DNA from: Motacilla alba alba | Lineage: Eukaryota > Chordata > Aves > Passeriformes > Motacillidae | Direction of reading: 5' to 3' | NCBI RefSeq assembly: GCF_015832195.1 | Contig: NC_052046.1 | Span: 38,716,911 to 38,780,910 of the forward strand | DNA: 64,000 nucleotides | In this document: piece by piece, positions 12,890 through 25,346 of the stretch | Layout: the number at the start of each line of letters is the position of its first letter | How positions within the stretch are numbered: position 1 is the stretch's first letter | Program-made: the position numbers and the translations under genes | The notes under the pieces: model-generated | What the model saw: the letters and a program-made list of their open reading frames with translations, nothing else | What the model was told of the DNA's origin: nothing | Databases searched by the model: none

Positions 12890-15800
12890 ACTGCTCAGTC
12901 CTGGTTTCACTCCTGGTGACTCTCATTCATCTTGGATTTGTTTTCCCTTTTTTTGGAACAAAATGTTAGCCAAAAAAACAAATTCACAGTGCAATTGCTT
13001 GATCGTAACTGTCATCTGTGCTACTCATTAATAACTAAAAAAAAAAAAAATTAAATTGCAAAATTTGGTTCAAATCTTGAGGGTCTCAAATCTTGAAGGG
13101 CTTGATATTGAATGAGTTTTGTGTGCTGTAGTTCAGAAGATTGTTCTGACAACCCTTCCTCCATAAGTTTAAACTAATGAGCAGTTTTCCAGGTATTTTC
13201 ATGTAAAGCATGAATCCAATCTTGATAAGAATATCTGAGAAAACTAACTTGTACAAAGAGGACACATGCAAAAGCCAGTTAAGCTTTTCTGCTGATAAAA
13301 TAAATGGTATAAAATTGTAAACAGTGCTAAAAGTGAAGAGCACGAATGAGGAAGCTACACCATGCTGTTATCTACGTTTGGTAGTTGTTAAGCTTTCTCA
13401 AACACTGTGGTAGGGATCAGCCACATGAAACATAATATCACCTGCAGTGATTTAATTATGGTCATGTCTGATTTCAGTCAAGAGCTGGTAATGAGCCATT
13501 TTAATTTTCCCATTCAAATATTTCTGTGGAGCATTTTGTCAGTGTACAAAATATTTTAAATATTTTGCTTAACATGTGAAGACCCTTCACTCTGCAAAAG
13601 CATCACCCTTAGTCACCCAGGTGGTAGGAAGTTTTGTGTGACAAAAGCTGCATAGGCAGATTGAGTGAAGGTCTTGTGGTCCAATCACAGAACATTTCCA
13701 TGCCCAAAGAAACTAACAAACTGCTTATGAGCAGAAAGCTCTCTCATCAGGAGATTGTCTATAATGCCTGCAGCCTGAAACATAAGGCTGATTATGATGC
13801 AAGTGTGTTCAATATTCACTCTTAACAACCTCCTACCCCCACTCCACTTGCAAACTTTATTAAGAACATTTGGAATGATTCTATTAGAAGTTATGATGTT
13901 TGCCTTTCACTGAATGCTTGTTTGAAGGGTGTTTTTAAATGAGCTACATACAAAGATAAGTATTTCTTACATGGGGCAGTGGTATGGTAAATCTGTAAAC
14001 TGAAAAAATGAGCTATCTTAGTAATGGGTATAAGCCCCAGAAAATGTAGTAGGTAACAGGGCAGGCATGGTATCTGAGACCTGGTATCCCTGGAATCAGA
14101 AAAAGAAGTAGCTATCAAGGTCTCAGTTGCCTACCCTGGCGTGCAATGAGATAAAAAGAACGTATGTGAATCCTCAGGGATTTAAATGATGTAGTGGTAT
14201 TGCCTAGGATTTCTCTCTCATGTCCAAAAATCACAGGAGGCGTTAGCAAGATAGTAGTCAGGAATCCTAGTCAGTTCCTAACTCCCACTGGGACCAAGGA
14301 CCAGACAAAATGTCAGGTGTCTCTCAAAGTCATAAGTTCTAGATCCACAAACACCTATCAAGTCTCACAGAAATTATGATCAGTTCATGATCAGAGATGC
14401 TAATGATATTCCTAACTGAACATACACTAATATGCTATTTTAGGAGTTGAAAATTTACTGCATTATAGTAGAGTTTGAAATGGGACAACCACAGCACTTT
14501 AGTCAAAGTAAGGAAGCAGCGTAATCAGCTTATAGATTCAACTAATCTCTCTTTCCCCCACTATTGTGTAACTGGTTCTTATCTCTACTTCAAGATACTT
14601 TATTTTGGGATCTCCTATAACAACATTCTGTTTCTGCCTACCAAAACACAGGTTTACTTTTGATTGAATCTTGAGTGCATTATTAAATATTGTAAGATAT
14701 TGTCAAATTCCTAATACCTAGTGAAGTATAATTTTAATTTTTAGATTTTTAAAAAGGAAAATTACAAAAGCCATTAATTGTATGCAGTGTTAGAGGCATG
14801 CTTGAGCAATTTTTCAGGTAAGCACACAAAAATGGTAAGCCCAACATTCAGGCAGAGAAGGTTTTCAGTTACAGCATCAGCCCACAAATGTAATAACAAT
14901 GGCATCTGATGCAGACTAGCAGGATTATATCCTTCTGGTGTCATACTGAGGAAGATGTGGCATCTAAAGAATATGCAAGTCAAATGCTTAGGGCTAGTGG
15001 ACAGCCCTGCTGATTAAACACAAGGCTCCTGTAATCAGTCACTACTATTTCTGTATGAAGTTTATGAACAGAAGTTAAAAGAAAAATGTCTTCAGACAAA
15101 TTACACTGGAAGGGGAAGAGGAGGTGAAATTCTAGTTATTGAAAGACAGTGAGATGTGCACATTTTCTAATATGCCAAAGATTGCTTTTGCAAAATGAGA
15201 ACTGATTAAAAATAGAGGGTATGTTGACAGCAGCAAAAGATTCCATACTGGATCTGTAAGGAGCAACACCTTAGAAATGGCAGACAGAAGATTAGTTGCT
15301 AGGGTTTCAGGCAGTACATTTTGCTAGCCAGTATTTGAGAGGTGACCAAATGGCAAAACAGTAACTTTCGTGCATGGGATTGGTACCTCTGCTGGATCCA
15401 ATGGACTGTCATGGAGCTTGGCCACTTACACCAGAGAAGGACATGTCCTGCAAGCAACATGTCAGCAGTCAGATTACACTGAAAATTTAAATGTTTGGTT
15501 ACTGCAGTGGTACTATCTTAAGCCTTGGCCAGCTTTCCACTTTCTGGTCACTAAAATGCTTGTGCTGCTATATGGAATTTTCATTGAGTAAGAGGCACGT
15601 ATCCTGGTAGGATTCAGGCACACTACCCTCACAGCAACGAGTTAAATTTAATTGAAGTAGCCTAGCAGGCAGAAAAAAAGAATTGTTCATATTCTTACTT
15701 TGCGTTCACTAAAGCTAAAAATAGGGTAATCTTGCAACTAAATATCTGTTTACATGTAGGGAATTAGAGATCATTATGATTGGATTTTTATTGGACTGAT

Positions 15801-18800
15801 AAAGCAGACCAATTTTAAACTCAAAAGCCTTTATTAAATGCATTCATTAACAACTCATTTTGTGCTAATGGTTAATGCTTAAACAATATTCGTCATCTTC
15901 ACTACATATGCAAAATTATTTGTCCTTAGCATAGAGATCTGAAATCACTGCTGTAAATGTGGGGCCATGACACTGATGCCATGAAGTCTGATGGCTATGT
16001 CCTTGGAAGTCTTGATTATGGAGGTGGAGGCATCTAGATAGCTCTTCCATAGGGGAGGTCTGGTCATATGTGGGCCTGTCCTCTTCCTTCACTGTCCTTC
16101 CTCTTGCTGCCTGATGTTAATATGCTCTTTGCCTGCCTTCTGAAAGAGGGGTATAATCTACTTCTCTTACTGCTTACCTTGGTTCTGGTCAGTCATTCTT
16201 CATTTGTATGCATCAAGATGCCCTGCCCCCTGCAACCTTTTCTATCTATCTCTTTTGCATCTATCTTTGTATTTATCAGTTTTTTTCTTGAATTGATGCT
16301 TCCCATGTGTTGCTGTATGCATACGTTTTTCCCCTGCTGGTGGTCACATTACTCAGATACATGCATAAAATGTATATAAGAAGCTTATAAACTTCTATTG
16401 GTTACAATTTCAATTATATTTATATTGGGTTCAAGGCAATTTGATATTAGTTATACCCTAAATAGTGCATGGTCAATTTCTAGATTTCACAAAGCTCTGC
16501 TTTAGCTACAACGAGCTTAATCTTTCTCTGCAACAGAAGCAGTAAAACATGCCTGTCTATTTTGGCATAAGAAAATTTGCTTTGACTTCATGCTTGTCAG
16601 TCCCTACAGGAGAAAAGAGGCTTTAAAAGCAATGCTCTTGAAAAGGTACTCTGAAATTCAGGGGAGGTTCTTGCCTGCCTTGAGGCTAGATCCTGGTTTT
16701 GTTTGTACTGAGATTTGTTGAAGCAAAGTGGGCAGCTAAAAATATGACATAGTTCTCATATGTTCAACGTGGGTGTGCCTGAAATATCTAAGGAAGACAG
16801 ACATCTAAAAGAGGATGCAAAAGTTACATGCACATGCAAATCAGGGCCAGGTATGTCTCATCCAAGATCAGCTCAATAATTTTCCCAAACAGTTAAGAGA
16901 ATGAAAAGACAAAAATACCCCAAATTGTGGATGAAATTTTGTATTTTTCAAAAGGTATTACATTTAATGCAATTCAGTCATCCTTAGATATTCTTTTGGA
17001 ACACTCTTTTGTGTGGACAAAATGCTATCTGAGGTCACACTGTCATTTTCTAGTTGCATCAGTTGTGTGCCTAATTCAGGCAAAAACTGGATGCATGGCT
17101 TATTTACTTCTATATATTTATACCAAAGGCATGTCGCTGAATACCAGTGCTATTCAGTACCTTTTCTCTGCTGCACTCTCTTTTTAATACAGGCCCCTAT
17201 ATTGCTAGAAAATGCACATCCTTTCCCTTCAGAAAGCTCTGAAGGAGAACTCGGCATTTTTACATCTGGAAACTTCCAGTCATGGAGACTGTGATTCACA
17301 ATTCATATGATTTGCAATGACTTAGGTTTTAATTTTAGCTAGTTCTAAAGAATTAACATTACTCTTATGAAGCCAGTTGAAAAAACTTTAAGTGGTAAAA
17401 CCTCCTATCTAATTGGGCATAAACGCTCTCAATGAGCAACATGTGAAACTAAAGATCACCTTAAGTGAAATAAATAACTTTAATCTTCTTCTATAATATA
17501 ATAAAGGAAAAACATGGATTCTTTCCAGAGTGATGTGACTGAAGGCAGTAGCACGGTATGGTGCAGAGAAATAATCAGTTTCTCAGGATGGCAGTAAAAA
17601 AAGAAATATTTTGTTTTCTCAAAGACTAAACAAAGGTCTTCTTAATAGACCTGACTAGAGGTATAGAAAAAATACAGAAGCTGCTAATGTTATCCATCTC
17701 ACAGGTGTTGTAAGAGAAGGTTATGAGTGTTATATGTATTCTGTGGAAACTCCCTAGAGAAAACAAAAATGAGGGAAAACAAAATCCTCTCTGCTATGTC
17801 AGCAAAACTGAAATTAAAACAGATGCCAAAGCATGTCATTAAGGGAGACATTTTCCAAGACAGAAGTAGTTCAGTGCCCAAATTACATCAAAAGTCATCC
17901 TTTTAGAAGCTTTTGCAGCTGTTGCAGTAACTCGTCCCCTCACTCAAAGGGGAAAAAAGATCTTCAGGAAAAGTACCCTAATAGCTGCAGAGAAAAATAG
18001 GTGGAAATAAAACAGTGATTCTGGGCCATAACTTTTAAAAAGTGGCGGTTTTGTTTCACAAACGAATACCTAATTTACTCAGGGAAAAAAAAAATCACCC
18101 CTTTGAGAAAAGGCTGCAGAGACACTACTATCAAAAAGTCACAGCATTGTCTGATCTATGAAATATGCTCCGTCAGTAGTGAAATGTGACAATACTGTCA
18201 GCTGAAGGTTTCAGGATGATGGATATGGTGCAGTAATAATATCCTGTGTGGAAAGCAAGGATTTTGAGGAGTGAGGGTGCTGTCTGGAGTGTTGCATGTT
18301 ACTGCCCAGGAGATAACTTCACTATATCTATAGACACCCAAGTCAGCCAGTATGTCTGTCTGGAGTGCTTTCTTTATCCCAACTGAGCAGCAGCTCTAGT
18401 GGAATCACAGCTTCCTTATTTACAATCCTTACTACTTAACTGCTTGCACATACAGGCTATGAGTTAGTAGTTCCCTCAGTTATTTGCTTGCTGACCCAAC
18501 TGACCTTTTTCTTGGGCTTGGTGAGTATGTGCCCAGGCATAAATGACAGCAACCATTTAAGAATGAAGCTGGTGTCCTTTCTTTTGAAATCAAAGAGATC
18601 GGACAACTGAGAAAAAATTGCTTCAGCAAGAAATGGTTATTTCTACAGTGAAGGTTTCCCTTACTGCTCTCACAATGGATCTATGGTGAATGGTGTTAAA
18701 AATTATAACATGTATGTGTGTGAAATTGAACAGAATAAAGAAAGAATAGCAGTGAAGGGGTTATATCTATTTTTAAAAGATATTTGGTGGAAAGATTTAA

Positions 18801-20328
18801 ATGAAACCAGTAATTTTTTAATGAAACTAGTAATGATACATCTTTTTGACATAACTTGAGGATTCAATACTGTGCTGAAGAGGCAAGGTACAATTTTTTA
18901 TTGTACCTTTCATTTTACAGTGAAGAAAGAAAAATGTGGTATAGCCAACTGTGCTCTTTTGTGCACCCTGTTTCCTGCATTAGAGATTTGCCTGTTTTCC
19001 AGCAATGTTTGTGGATCTTAACAACAAACAAGAGCATTATTTTTTAAATAAAAGCTGTTTAATATCCTTCCTGTGTAATCTGTTGTGATGCCTCTTGTTT
19101 TGTGGCAGCAAGCACAGAAGCATCTTTCAGAGTCTTAGGTAGGCAGAAATGGGGCACAAAACAAGCCAGGAAAGGAAGTTATTGCTGATTGAGATGTGAG
19201 GGAGTGAATATCAGTGAGAGCTGCTTCCTTTACTTATGTCTTCAGATCTGGGGAGGGATGTGGCTACATTCCTTACTCCTGTTTCCCAGAAAAGTGATCC
19301 TCCTTCAGTCATTCTATTAGTACTAAGTGAGCTCTGAGTGCTGCCGTTCTGGGAGTGTAGAGAACTCTCTACAGAGTCACTTTATGATACTGATGTGCCT
19401 TTTTATGTCTTCTTTCTCCTTGTTTGATTTATCCCAATGGTTTTAAATGATGCTCTTGGAGGTGAACTACTCCAAATTAGTAGTTCAAGCTTAGAGTCAA
19501 AGCCTTGAGGTTTAAGGATGCTCTAAACCTGTGATTTTGCATTTGTTGACGGACTGATTACAACACCCTCTTTAAAGGCATGCCTGCTAAGGAACATGTA
19601 CAAATCATTAGAACTGTTTTTCCATTAAGTTTTAGGTTATAGCTCCTCTTTAATAAGAGGAGATACAGTGACACAATAAAAAAAATAGCACTTCAGTTGA
19701 CAAAATGTATTTTCTCATCAACTTTTTTTTTTTTTTAGCACAATGTTCTATACCTGATCTATCTGTGAAGGAAGTATCCCTTACTTTAAAAAATGAATAT
19801 TGGATTGTTGAACCGTGGAGGCTCAGCTATGGCTATAGTTCTGTGCAATCAGACATGCAGCTGTCTTCAGCCTGAGTTCTTGTTCTTTGTGAAGCTTGCG
19901 AGTACTCTCCTTTCACTATCTATTGCAGTCTAGACCAAAACTTACAGAGCAATGATAATGGCTAGCTAGAGGTCCACCAGCATGCACTTCACCTGTGTAC
20001 TATAACTGAGCACAATCTCTTAATGTCACTAATGTCAGCCGGCAAGTGATGAGGGTGTGGGTGCCTGGGGATGGCAGGGCTGGCCCTTGTCAGTAGTAGA
20101 GGTTGCTGCCACATGCTCCAGTGAGAGCCTCAAGCTCACTTCTCCATCAGAGCCATGTATGACAGCACACTGACAACCCGAAATGCATTTACAAAGACAG
20201 TTCATGCTCTGCTTGCAACATTCCTCAGAAAGAGAAAGTATGCATCATCCTCTTCTAAGAAAAGACAGAACAAAAACATCAGTGAAGACATATTTCAGCT
20301 TATTACAAAGTTCCAATAATGTGTGGAG
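12890..20328. other. Unique AT-rich DNA, no gene seen
   Basis: About 7.4 kb. Open frames reach at most 103 codons (16068-16379, hydrophobic by composition of a T-rich strand) and none resembles a known protein. A-runs near 13037 and a 15-T run near 19722 are simple homopolymers. No CR1, LTR or RNA gene was recognised. The ~150 bp directly after the LTR (12890 on) is not recognisable as a primer-binding site or gag leader. Confidence 0.55.
20324..20328. repeat. Target-site duplication, left copy
   Basis: TGGAG, repeated at 21169-21173 directly beyond the other end of the LTR. It marks an intact single integration event. Confidence 0.85.
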
Positions 20329-21168
20329 TGTTATGGATGAAATTGCCAATTTAATTTTATCAATAATTTGCCAGAGCCAAATTATGATATAAAAACAAAG
20401 TACAAAATTTATTTCGCGCAAATTGACAAAATTTCGGTAAGCCACGGATCGGACAGAGTCTAGCCCGGGAATAGATCCTGGGTGTCACGCTAAGCAACCC
20501 CAAGCACTGGCAGCTTCAGAGTACAGCGAGCACACTGAGTTTCCTCCACGCAGGTCTTTTATCCTATTTTTCTTGCTGCGGGCTAGGAAGTCCATTGTCC
20601 TTTTCATAACCAAACAAGTTTCAAAGGTTTCTCCGGTCCAGTAGAATGGTATCTGATGGAAGGCGGTCCTGTCCTCGATGTCTTCGGGAATAATTCATCG
20701 GCTTCTGGTCTTGTGCTAGACAGGACTAATCTTAACAATACACAGTCACATCCCGAGAGAGATATCCTTGTTATCACTCTGAATTCCGATACTCAGCTCT
20801 TATTGGAAATCTCTTTTACAAACCCAGAGGTTTCCCAGAACTGTTTTAAAATTTTAAACAGAGTGTTCTCCCCCCTCCAGTCGGGAGTATCCAGGTGTGC
20901 TGCTGATGGCATAATTCCCCGTGTGGTTGCAATCTTGAAATCAAGGGTCCCTGTTGGGTTTCACATGTAAATGGAGTCTATTGGTATGGTATGTGTTGGT
21001 ATTTTACTGCAGACTGACTTTTCTTGGGATTTTCTCTGAGAACATGTCCAGACGTAACTCTTCTTGTATCCCCTTTTACTTTAATATCTATCTACTTTAT
21101 TATTTTATATTATTCTAAATCTATTCCTCCATTCTAATAAATATGAATTTTGACATCTATTCATAACA
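20329..21168 (-). mobile_element. Solo LTR with 5-bp target duplication (inverted partner of the 62494 copy)
   Basis: This is an 840-bp LTR on the minus strand. Its ends are TGTTATGAAT and ATCCATAACA, a near-perfect 10-bp terminal inverted repeat, and it is flanked on both sides by the direct repeat TGGAG (20324-20328 and 21169-21173). On the minus strand an ATAAAA TATA-like box lies at 20557-20562 and AATAAA at 20408-20413. My hand alignment with the LTR at 62494-63332 gives about 45 differences in 840 bp, mostly transitions. No retroviral genes adjoin it, so it is a solo LTR left by recombination between two LTRs. A 5-bp duplication fits ERVL-like or some ERVK-like families; I cannot assign the family by name. 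Open frames inside (for example 104 codons at 20656-20970) are incidental. Confidence 0.93.
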
Positions 21169-21173
21169 TGGAG
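21169..21173. repeat. Target-site duplication, right copy
   Basis: TGGAG, matching 20324-20328. It shows the inferred ends TGTTATG and CATAACA are correct to the base. Confidence 0.85.
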
Positions 21174-24100
21174 CAAAAGAAAATTAGTAGTCTTAGGAAC
21201 ACTATATCCCTCTCTCATTCTCAGCAATTGTTCCCTTTATTATTCTTGTTAAGCTGAAAACAGAGTTGATAAAAGATAGGTAATTTTCTGTTAGAATTAA
21301 GTGTAATGTATTGCAGAATATCTGATGATGTCTGTAAATCAATACTGAAAATTTTAATAATTTCCTTTGGAAACTAATGGAAAAGGGAATTTAAAATATG
21401 TAATGTTGAAAGGCATAGCTGAGAGAGAAGGAGGGTGAGCTGTTTCATGGTGTCAGATCTGAAAGCACATTGTATATCTGAGATTGGGAGAGGAAGAGGA
21501 AAGTTTCATAATACATGCTGAAGCTAATGAGGCATTAATTAGGAACAAACTGAGTTATTTTTGTTAACCACAGCAAGGCTTGTAGTTTTTAAACTCTAAA
21601 GTACTAACAATTGTTGGCTGGTATCTGGAATAGTACTTTGTACTGAACAGATATGAAAACATCTCTTTTCCAAAATCCAGTTTGTGATACTGACCAAGCA
21701 AAACTGACCCCCTAAACAGTTGTAATGGAACCTGTACGTCCATATGGTTCTCCTGCTTTTCCTCATAAAGGGCTAAATAAGCTTCAATGCAATATTTAAT
21801 TTATATGTAAATTAGGTATTAGTATGTTATCTGCAGCAAAAAGCAGCAAACAAGTAAGGACAGAGGAATTTTGCAGAGAAACAGTACAAAAATAATTGTT
21901 TGTACAACAATTACACATTAAGGAAGCAGGCAGATTTTATTTGCTTAAAGGACTATTCTGAGTTAGCCGTGAAGTGGTTTATTTTTTCAGTAGTTACTGT
22001 TCTTGCTTAACAGGAGGGTGCCATTTTTGGAGGGTGCCATTTTTGTGTCCTGAGACACATATTGTAGACCTGTAGGTAAATGAATGTTTATGTTCTTAAT
22101 GTTTTCTGTTGTGTAACATCCTGGGTGATAAGCCCAGGAACCACCCTCACCCTAACCACAGAAAGTAGTAAACATGCCATGATGCCCTGCAGGGATCTAG
22201 GAACAGCTCTGCCCTTGTCTCTAGTCCAGTGTGGTTCTGGCCAAGCCGCCCTGTTGCCCAAAGGACGGGTCAGTGGCACCAGATGTCAGCCAGAACTGGA
22301 GTTCCTGTGTATGGCGCCATTTATGTGAGGGTGGCTGCTCAGCTCAGATGTAAAAGAAGCATTTTCTGTCTTCAATCCTGCTGTGATTGAGTGATTTAAG
22401 AAGTACTCAGAAGTCTTTTTTTGTTTGCTTTTTGACACGATAGTGGTAATGGACAATTATAAGAGTAACACAGTATTTTCTAAATATTGTACAATTTGGG
22501 GGAGGAATGTGATGCATATCCTGGAATTAACACATGAAAAGGGGGAACTGGCCTGGCAGAATGACAAATGGGCAACCTTCACCACTGAGCACCAGGGAAA
22601 GGTGAACAAACAGAAGGGCCACAGAAGACAGCTCCCAGCTTGATTTAGGCTCTCTCTGCAAACCCACCTCCATCCTATACTGCAGGGGGGCAATGAGAGC
22701 CATCATAATTAGCTGTTGTCTTCTACCAGTGAGCTATTCTGGAATTTATTTCCCTCTGGGTTACCTGGCCTCTAGCTCTCTGTCATACCAAGATTTTGGT
22801 GTGAAGCACAAGGCCTGTATGGCTTCCCAGACGCACAACATCAGTGGGAGAATAAGCACTGGTGATATAAGTGTGTTACAAATTTTCATGGGTTAAAAAT
22901 ATTTTAATACATCTGATTTGTGGAATGAGTCAAATTAATCATTCTCTTAATTCTGTAGTTATTCTATTTGCTGCATTGGCCACCTGCTACAAAACTGCAT
23001 AGAGTACTGGAATCTTCCATTTAAAAAAAGGAATAAAAGGATGATTTGTAACACCATGCTGACAAAGAAATCCTTCCAAAAGGGAAAGGACTTATGAGGA
23101 TCTATTGGGATGCTTTTCCAGAAGTCTGCAAACAGACTGTCACAGTAATTTGCATTATCATCCATTAGTTAAATAGTCCTTATCCTTCCCTACTGTTTTC
23201 TGTATTATATTCAGAGAAAATCACATCCTTTTCTTGAAGCCATTATTTTTTGGTTTTGAGACAAGTTGAGCTTATTAGTTCTATGGCATAAAGTTAGTTC
23301 TCCATCACCAAGCTTAGAAGGTGTTAGTACAAATTATAAAAGTGAAAGGGAAAGTTGTAAACATGAAAATGTATGGACAAATAGTGCAAGAAAACCATGG
23401 CTTCTGAAGTGATTTGATAACAGTTTGTCAGACTTTTTGGAAGGAACAGCCCTCCTCTGAAGGCCTCCACCTTACAGACAATATTTGTCAAAGGGCAGCG
23501 TGGTTTCCCTTTACAGGTTCTGGCATGGTTTTATCCAAGAATTTTTGGTTTCGTACAGGGAAGCAGGTGGGTTCTGTCTTGCATACACACCCAATTAAAT
23601 CTGAAATAATCTCCATGGAATGGTACTATGTTATCATGCTATCAGTTTGTACCGTGACCCCTGCCAGGCTACACAAAGTGATGGGAGTGAAGCTGAAGGG
23701 GCTCAGTGGAACAGTGTCAGGGTTCAGGTGCAATGCCTCAGAGACCCGTGGCTGTGTGTACTCTGGAGTGCTAAGGCCAGGCAGGTGCGGGGAGACAGGG
23801 CTTTTCTGCCTTCAGAATGTTCAGAAGACTGACTGCATACAGGTTGTGAGAAAGAAACACAATTTTTCAACTATTTTTTACACTATTGAGGGAGAAACAA
23901 CACTAGTAACATTGCCAGATACCTTTTGTTGAGGGAAAAAAACCTGACCCTGAATCCTTTAAACGTTGATAAAGGATATTTTTGTGGGAGCGTAGGGAAC
24001 ATGGCAGCTTGCAGATGAGGCCTGAAGCACTGAATCAGCAAATGGCTCTTCAGGATATCAGTTAAAAATGTGACAAACTTTGAATCAAAGTTTTTCATTC

Positions 24101-24666
24101 TACCCAAACTTCAGTTGATGGACAGTTTCCCTTGTGTCTGAGTACACACTTAAAACCTCATTCAGCAAAGCCCTTCAGTGACTTATTGTTCAATGATTTT
24201 CCTCCTTGACCCAAATTACTCTGCTCTTATCAATTTAAGAATAACACAGCTGTGACAAGTCGGTCTCCTGCTCCTGCAAAGCTCTGTAAGTACCATCTAC
24301 ACCTTAGGTTCCTTGATTAAACAGATTCATTTGTGAAATTGCTGGCTGCCATTGACTGGTCAGTCAACGAGATAGATTCTTGGCAGGTTCACTTGTGTTC
24401 TGAGGCAGACTGATGCAGAAAAAGGAATCAAAGAGCAAGAACTGTAATACACTTGATAACAGAGCAAAAACTTGAAAAAAAGGAGAACATATTTTAACTT
24501 GTAATGTCTTAAACATGAGGCTCGTTTGGATGGGCTCTTTTAAGTGGAAACACCTCTGCACCTATTCAGTGCCTAAGTGCTTACTTTGTGCATGGAAGAT
24601 TGTAGGGTACTCATGAAATAAATTTTTATCATGTCATCCGTGTTTCAACCCTGATTTATCTGAGTG
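21174..24666. other. Unique DNA, no gene recognised
   Basis: About 3.5 kb. A 16-bp tandem duplication GGAGGGTGCCATTTTT lies at 22014-22045. The stretches 22120-22330 and 23650-23830 are GC-richer. The latter sits in a 172-codon + frame (23414-23932), the longest not explained by a repeat. Its translation has several cysteines but no domain I recognise, no detectable signal peptide, and no second exon context, so I do not call it a gene. Confidence 0.5.
22014..22045. repeat. 16-bp perfect tandem duplication
   Basis: GGAGGGTGCCATTTTT at 22014-22029 is followed immediately by an identical copy at 22030-22045. It is recent and without apparent function. Confidence 0.9.
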
Positions 24667-24672
24667 TTTGTG
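24667..24672. repeat. Target-site duplication, left copy
   Basis: TTTGTG directly before TGCCACGC; the same six bases follow the other end of the LTR at 25341-25346. Confidence 0.7.
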
Positions 24673-25340
24673 TGCCACGCTGCTGCTTCAAAGCCTCTAC
24701 TCTCTTGTATGAGAGAGGAGGTCATGCTCCAGCTAGTGTGCTCCGACACTGCACCCAGCGGCAAAGTGGGGCACTACCCTAATGCGCCTAGGGCGTTAGG
24801 GTAGCGCCTTAGCAGGAGTCAGCGGCTACGATGAAAGAGACAAGGAAGAAAAAAGGAGTGGACTTTGTCCGGGGGTTCAATCCAGAGCTTTATTATACCT
24901 CCAGGGAGGCCAGCCGAACAAAGATAACTTGTAGAAGAAACATTGTCTTATATAGGGGGTGGAACAGAGGGGTGGAGACAATGAGTGAACCTATCAGGCA
25001 GAGCATGGGTGGAGACATAGATATAATTGAAGCACCGGCTAGCAAATGCAACTTAATAAAGGGTGGGACTTTGGTTTCTGGTCCAATCATATGGAGAGAA
25101 AGAGAGAACCTTCCAGAACTAGGAGCGGGGCTACCATATGACAGACAGGAACCTAGGGAGTGGTTAACAGACTGGCTGAAACAAAACTCATGACAACAGG
25201 GGAGGAGGTAATTGACTGACAACTCACAACTGCAGGGAAATCACCAATCAGGGTAGCAGTGGGGACCCAGGCTTGAACCACTTTATAATATGGGGGGAAC
25301 AGAGCATGCCAACCTAGAAATTAACTCGCACACTACAACA
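24673..25340 (-). mobile_element. Endogenous retrovirus LTR with 6-bp target duplication
   Basis: Read on the minus strand this LTR starts TGTTGTAGTGTGCGAGTTAA at 25340 and ends ...GCAGCGTGGCA at 24673, about 668 bp. Minus-strand TATATAAG (24947-24954) and AATAAA (24889-24894) lie about 60 bp apart, a compact R region followed by a ~215-bp U5. TTTGTG occurs immediately outside both ends (24667-24672 and 25341-25346), a 6-bp duplication typical of class II (ERVK-like) integration. A 12-bp hairpin in U5 is listed separately. Frames of 120 codons (+) and 109 codons (-) inside are incidental. The right end is certain. The left end rests on the matching duplication. Confidence 0.85.
24774..24804. 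repeat. Hairpin in the LTR (12-bp stem)
   Basis: CTACCCTAATGC (24774-24785) and GCGTTAGGGTAG (24793-24804) pair over 12 positions with one G-T wobble around a 7-nt loop. It falls downstream of the AATAAA in the element's sense, hence in U5. In the viral RNA it could be a structured leader element. Confidence 0.75.
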
Positions 25341-25346
25341 TTTGTG
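25341..25346. repeat. Target-site duplication, right copy
   Basis: TTTGTG directly after ...CACTACAACA, pairing with 24667-24672. Confidence 0.7.

Noticed and set aside
16068..16379. Hydrophobic 103-codon frame resembling a membrane protein
   Set aside because: Pyrimidine-rich sequence generates Leu/Phe/Ser codons by composition alone, with no conserved motif.
22080..22330. GC-richer stretch starting TGTAACATCCTGGGTGATAA, considered as an LTR
   Set aside because: No matching CA end with target duplication, TATA box or polyadenylation signal in the right order was found.
24831..25222. Overlapping 120-codon (+) and 109-codon (-) frames
   Set aside because: Both lie inside the LTR at 24673-25340, across its TATA and AATAAA signals, so coding is implausible.
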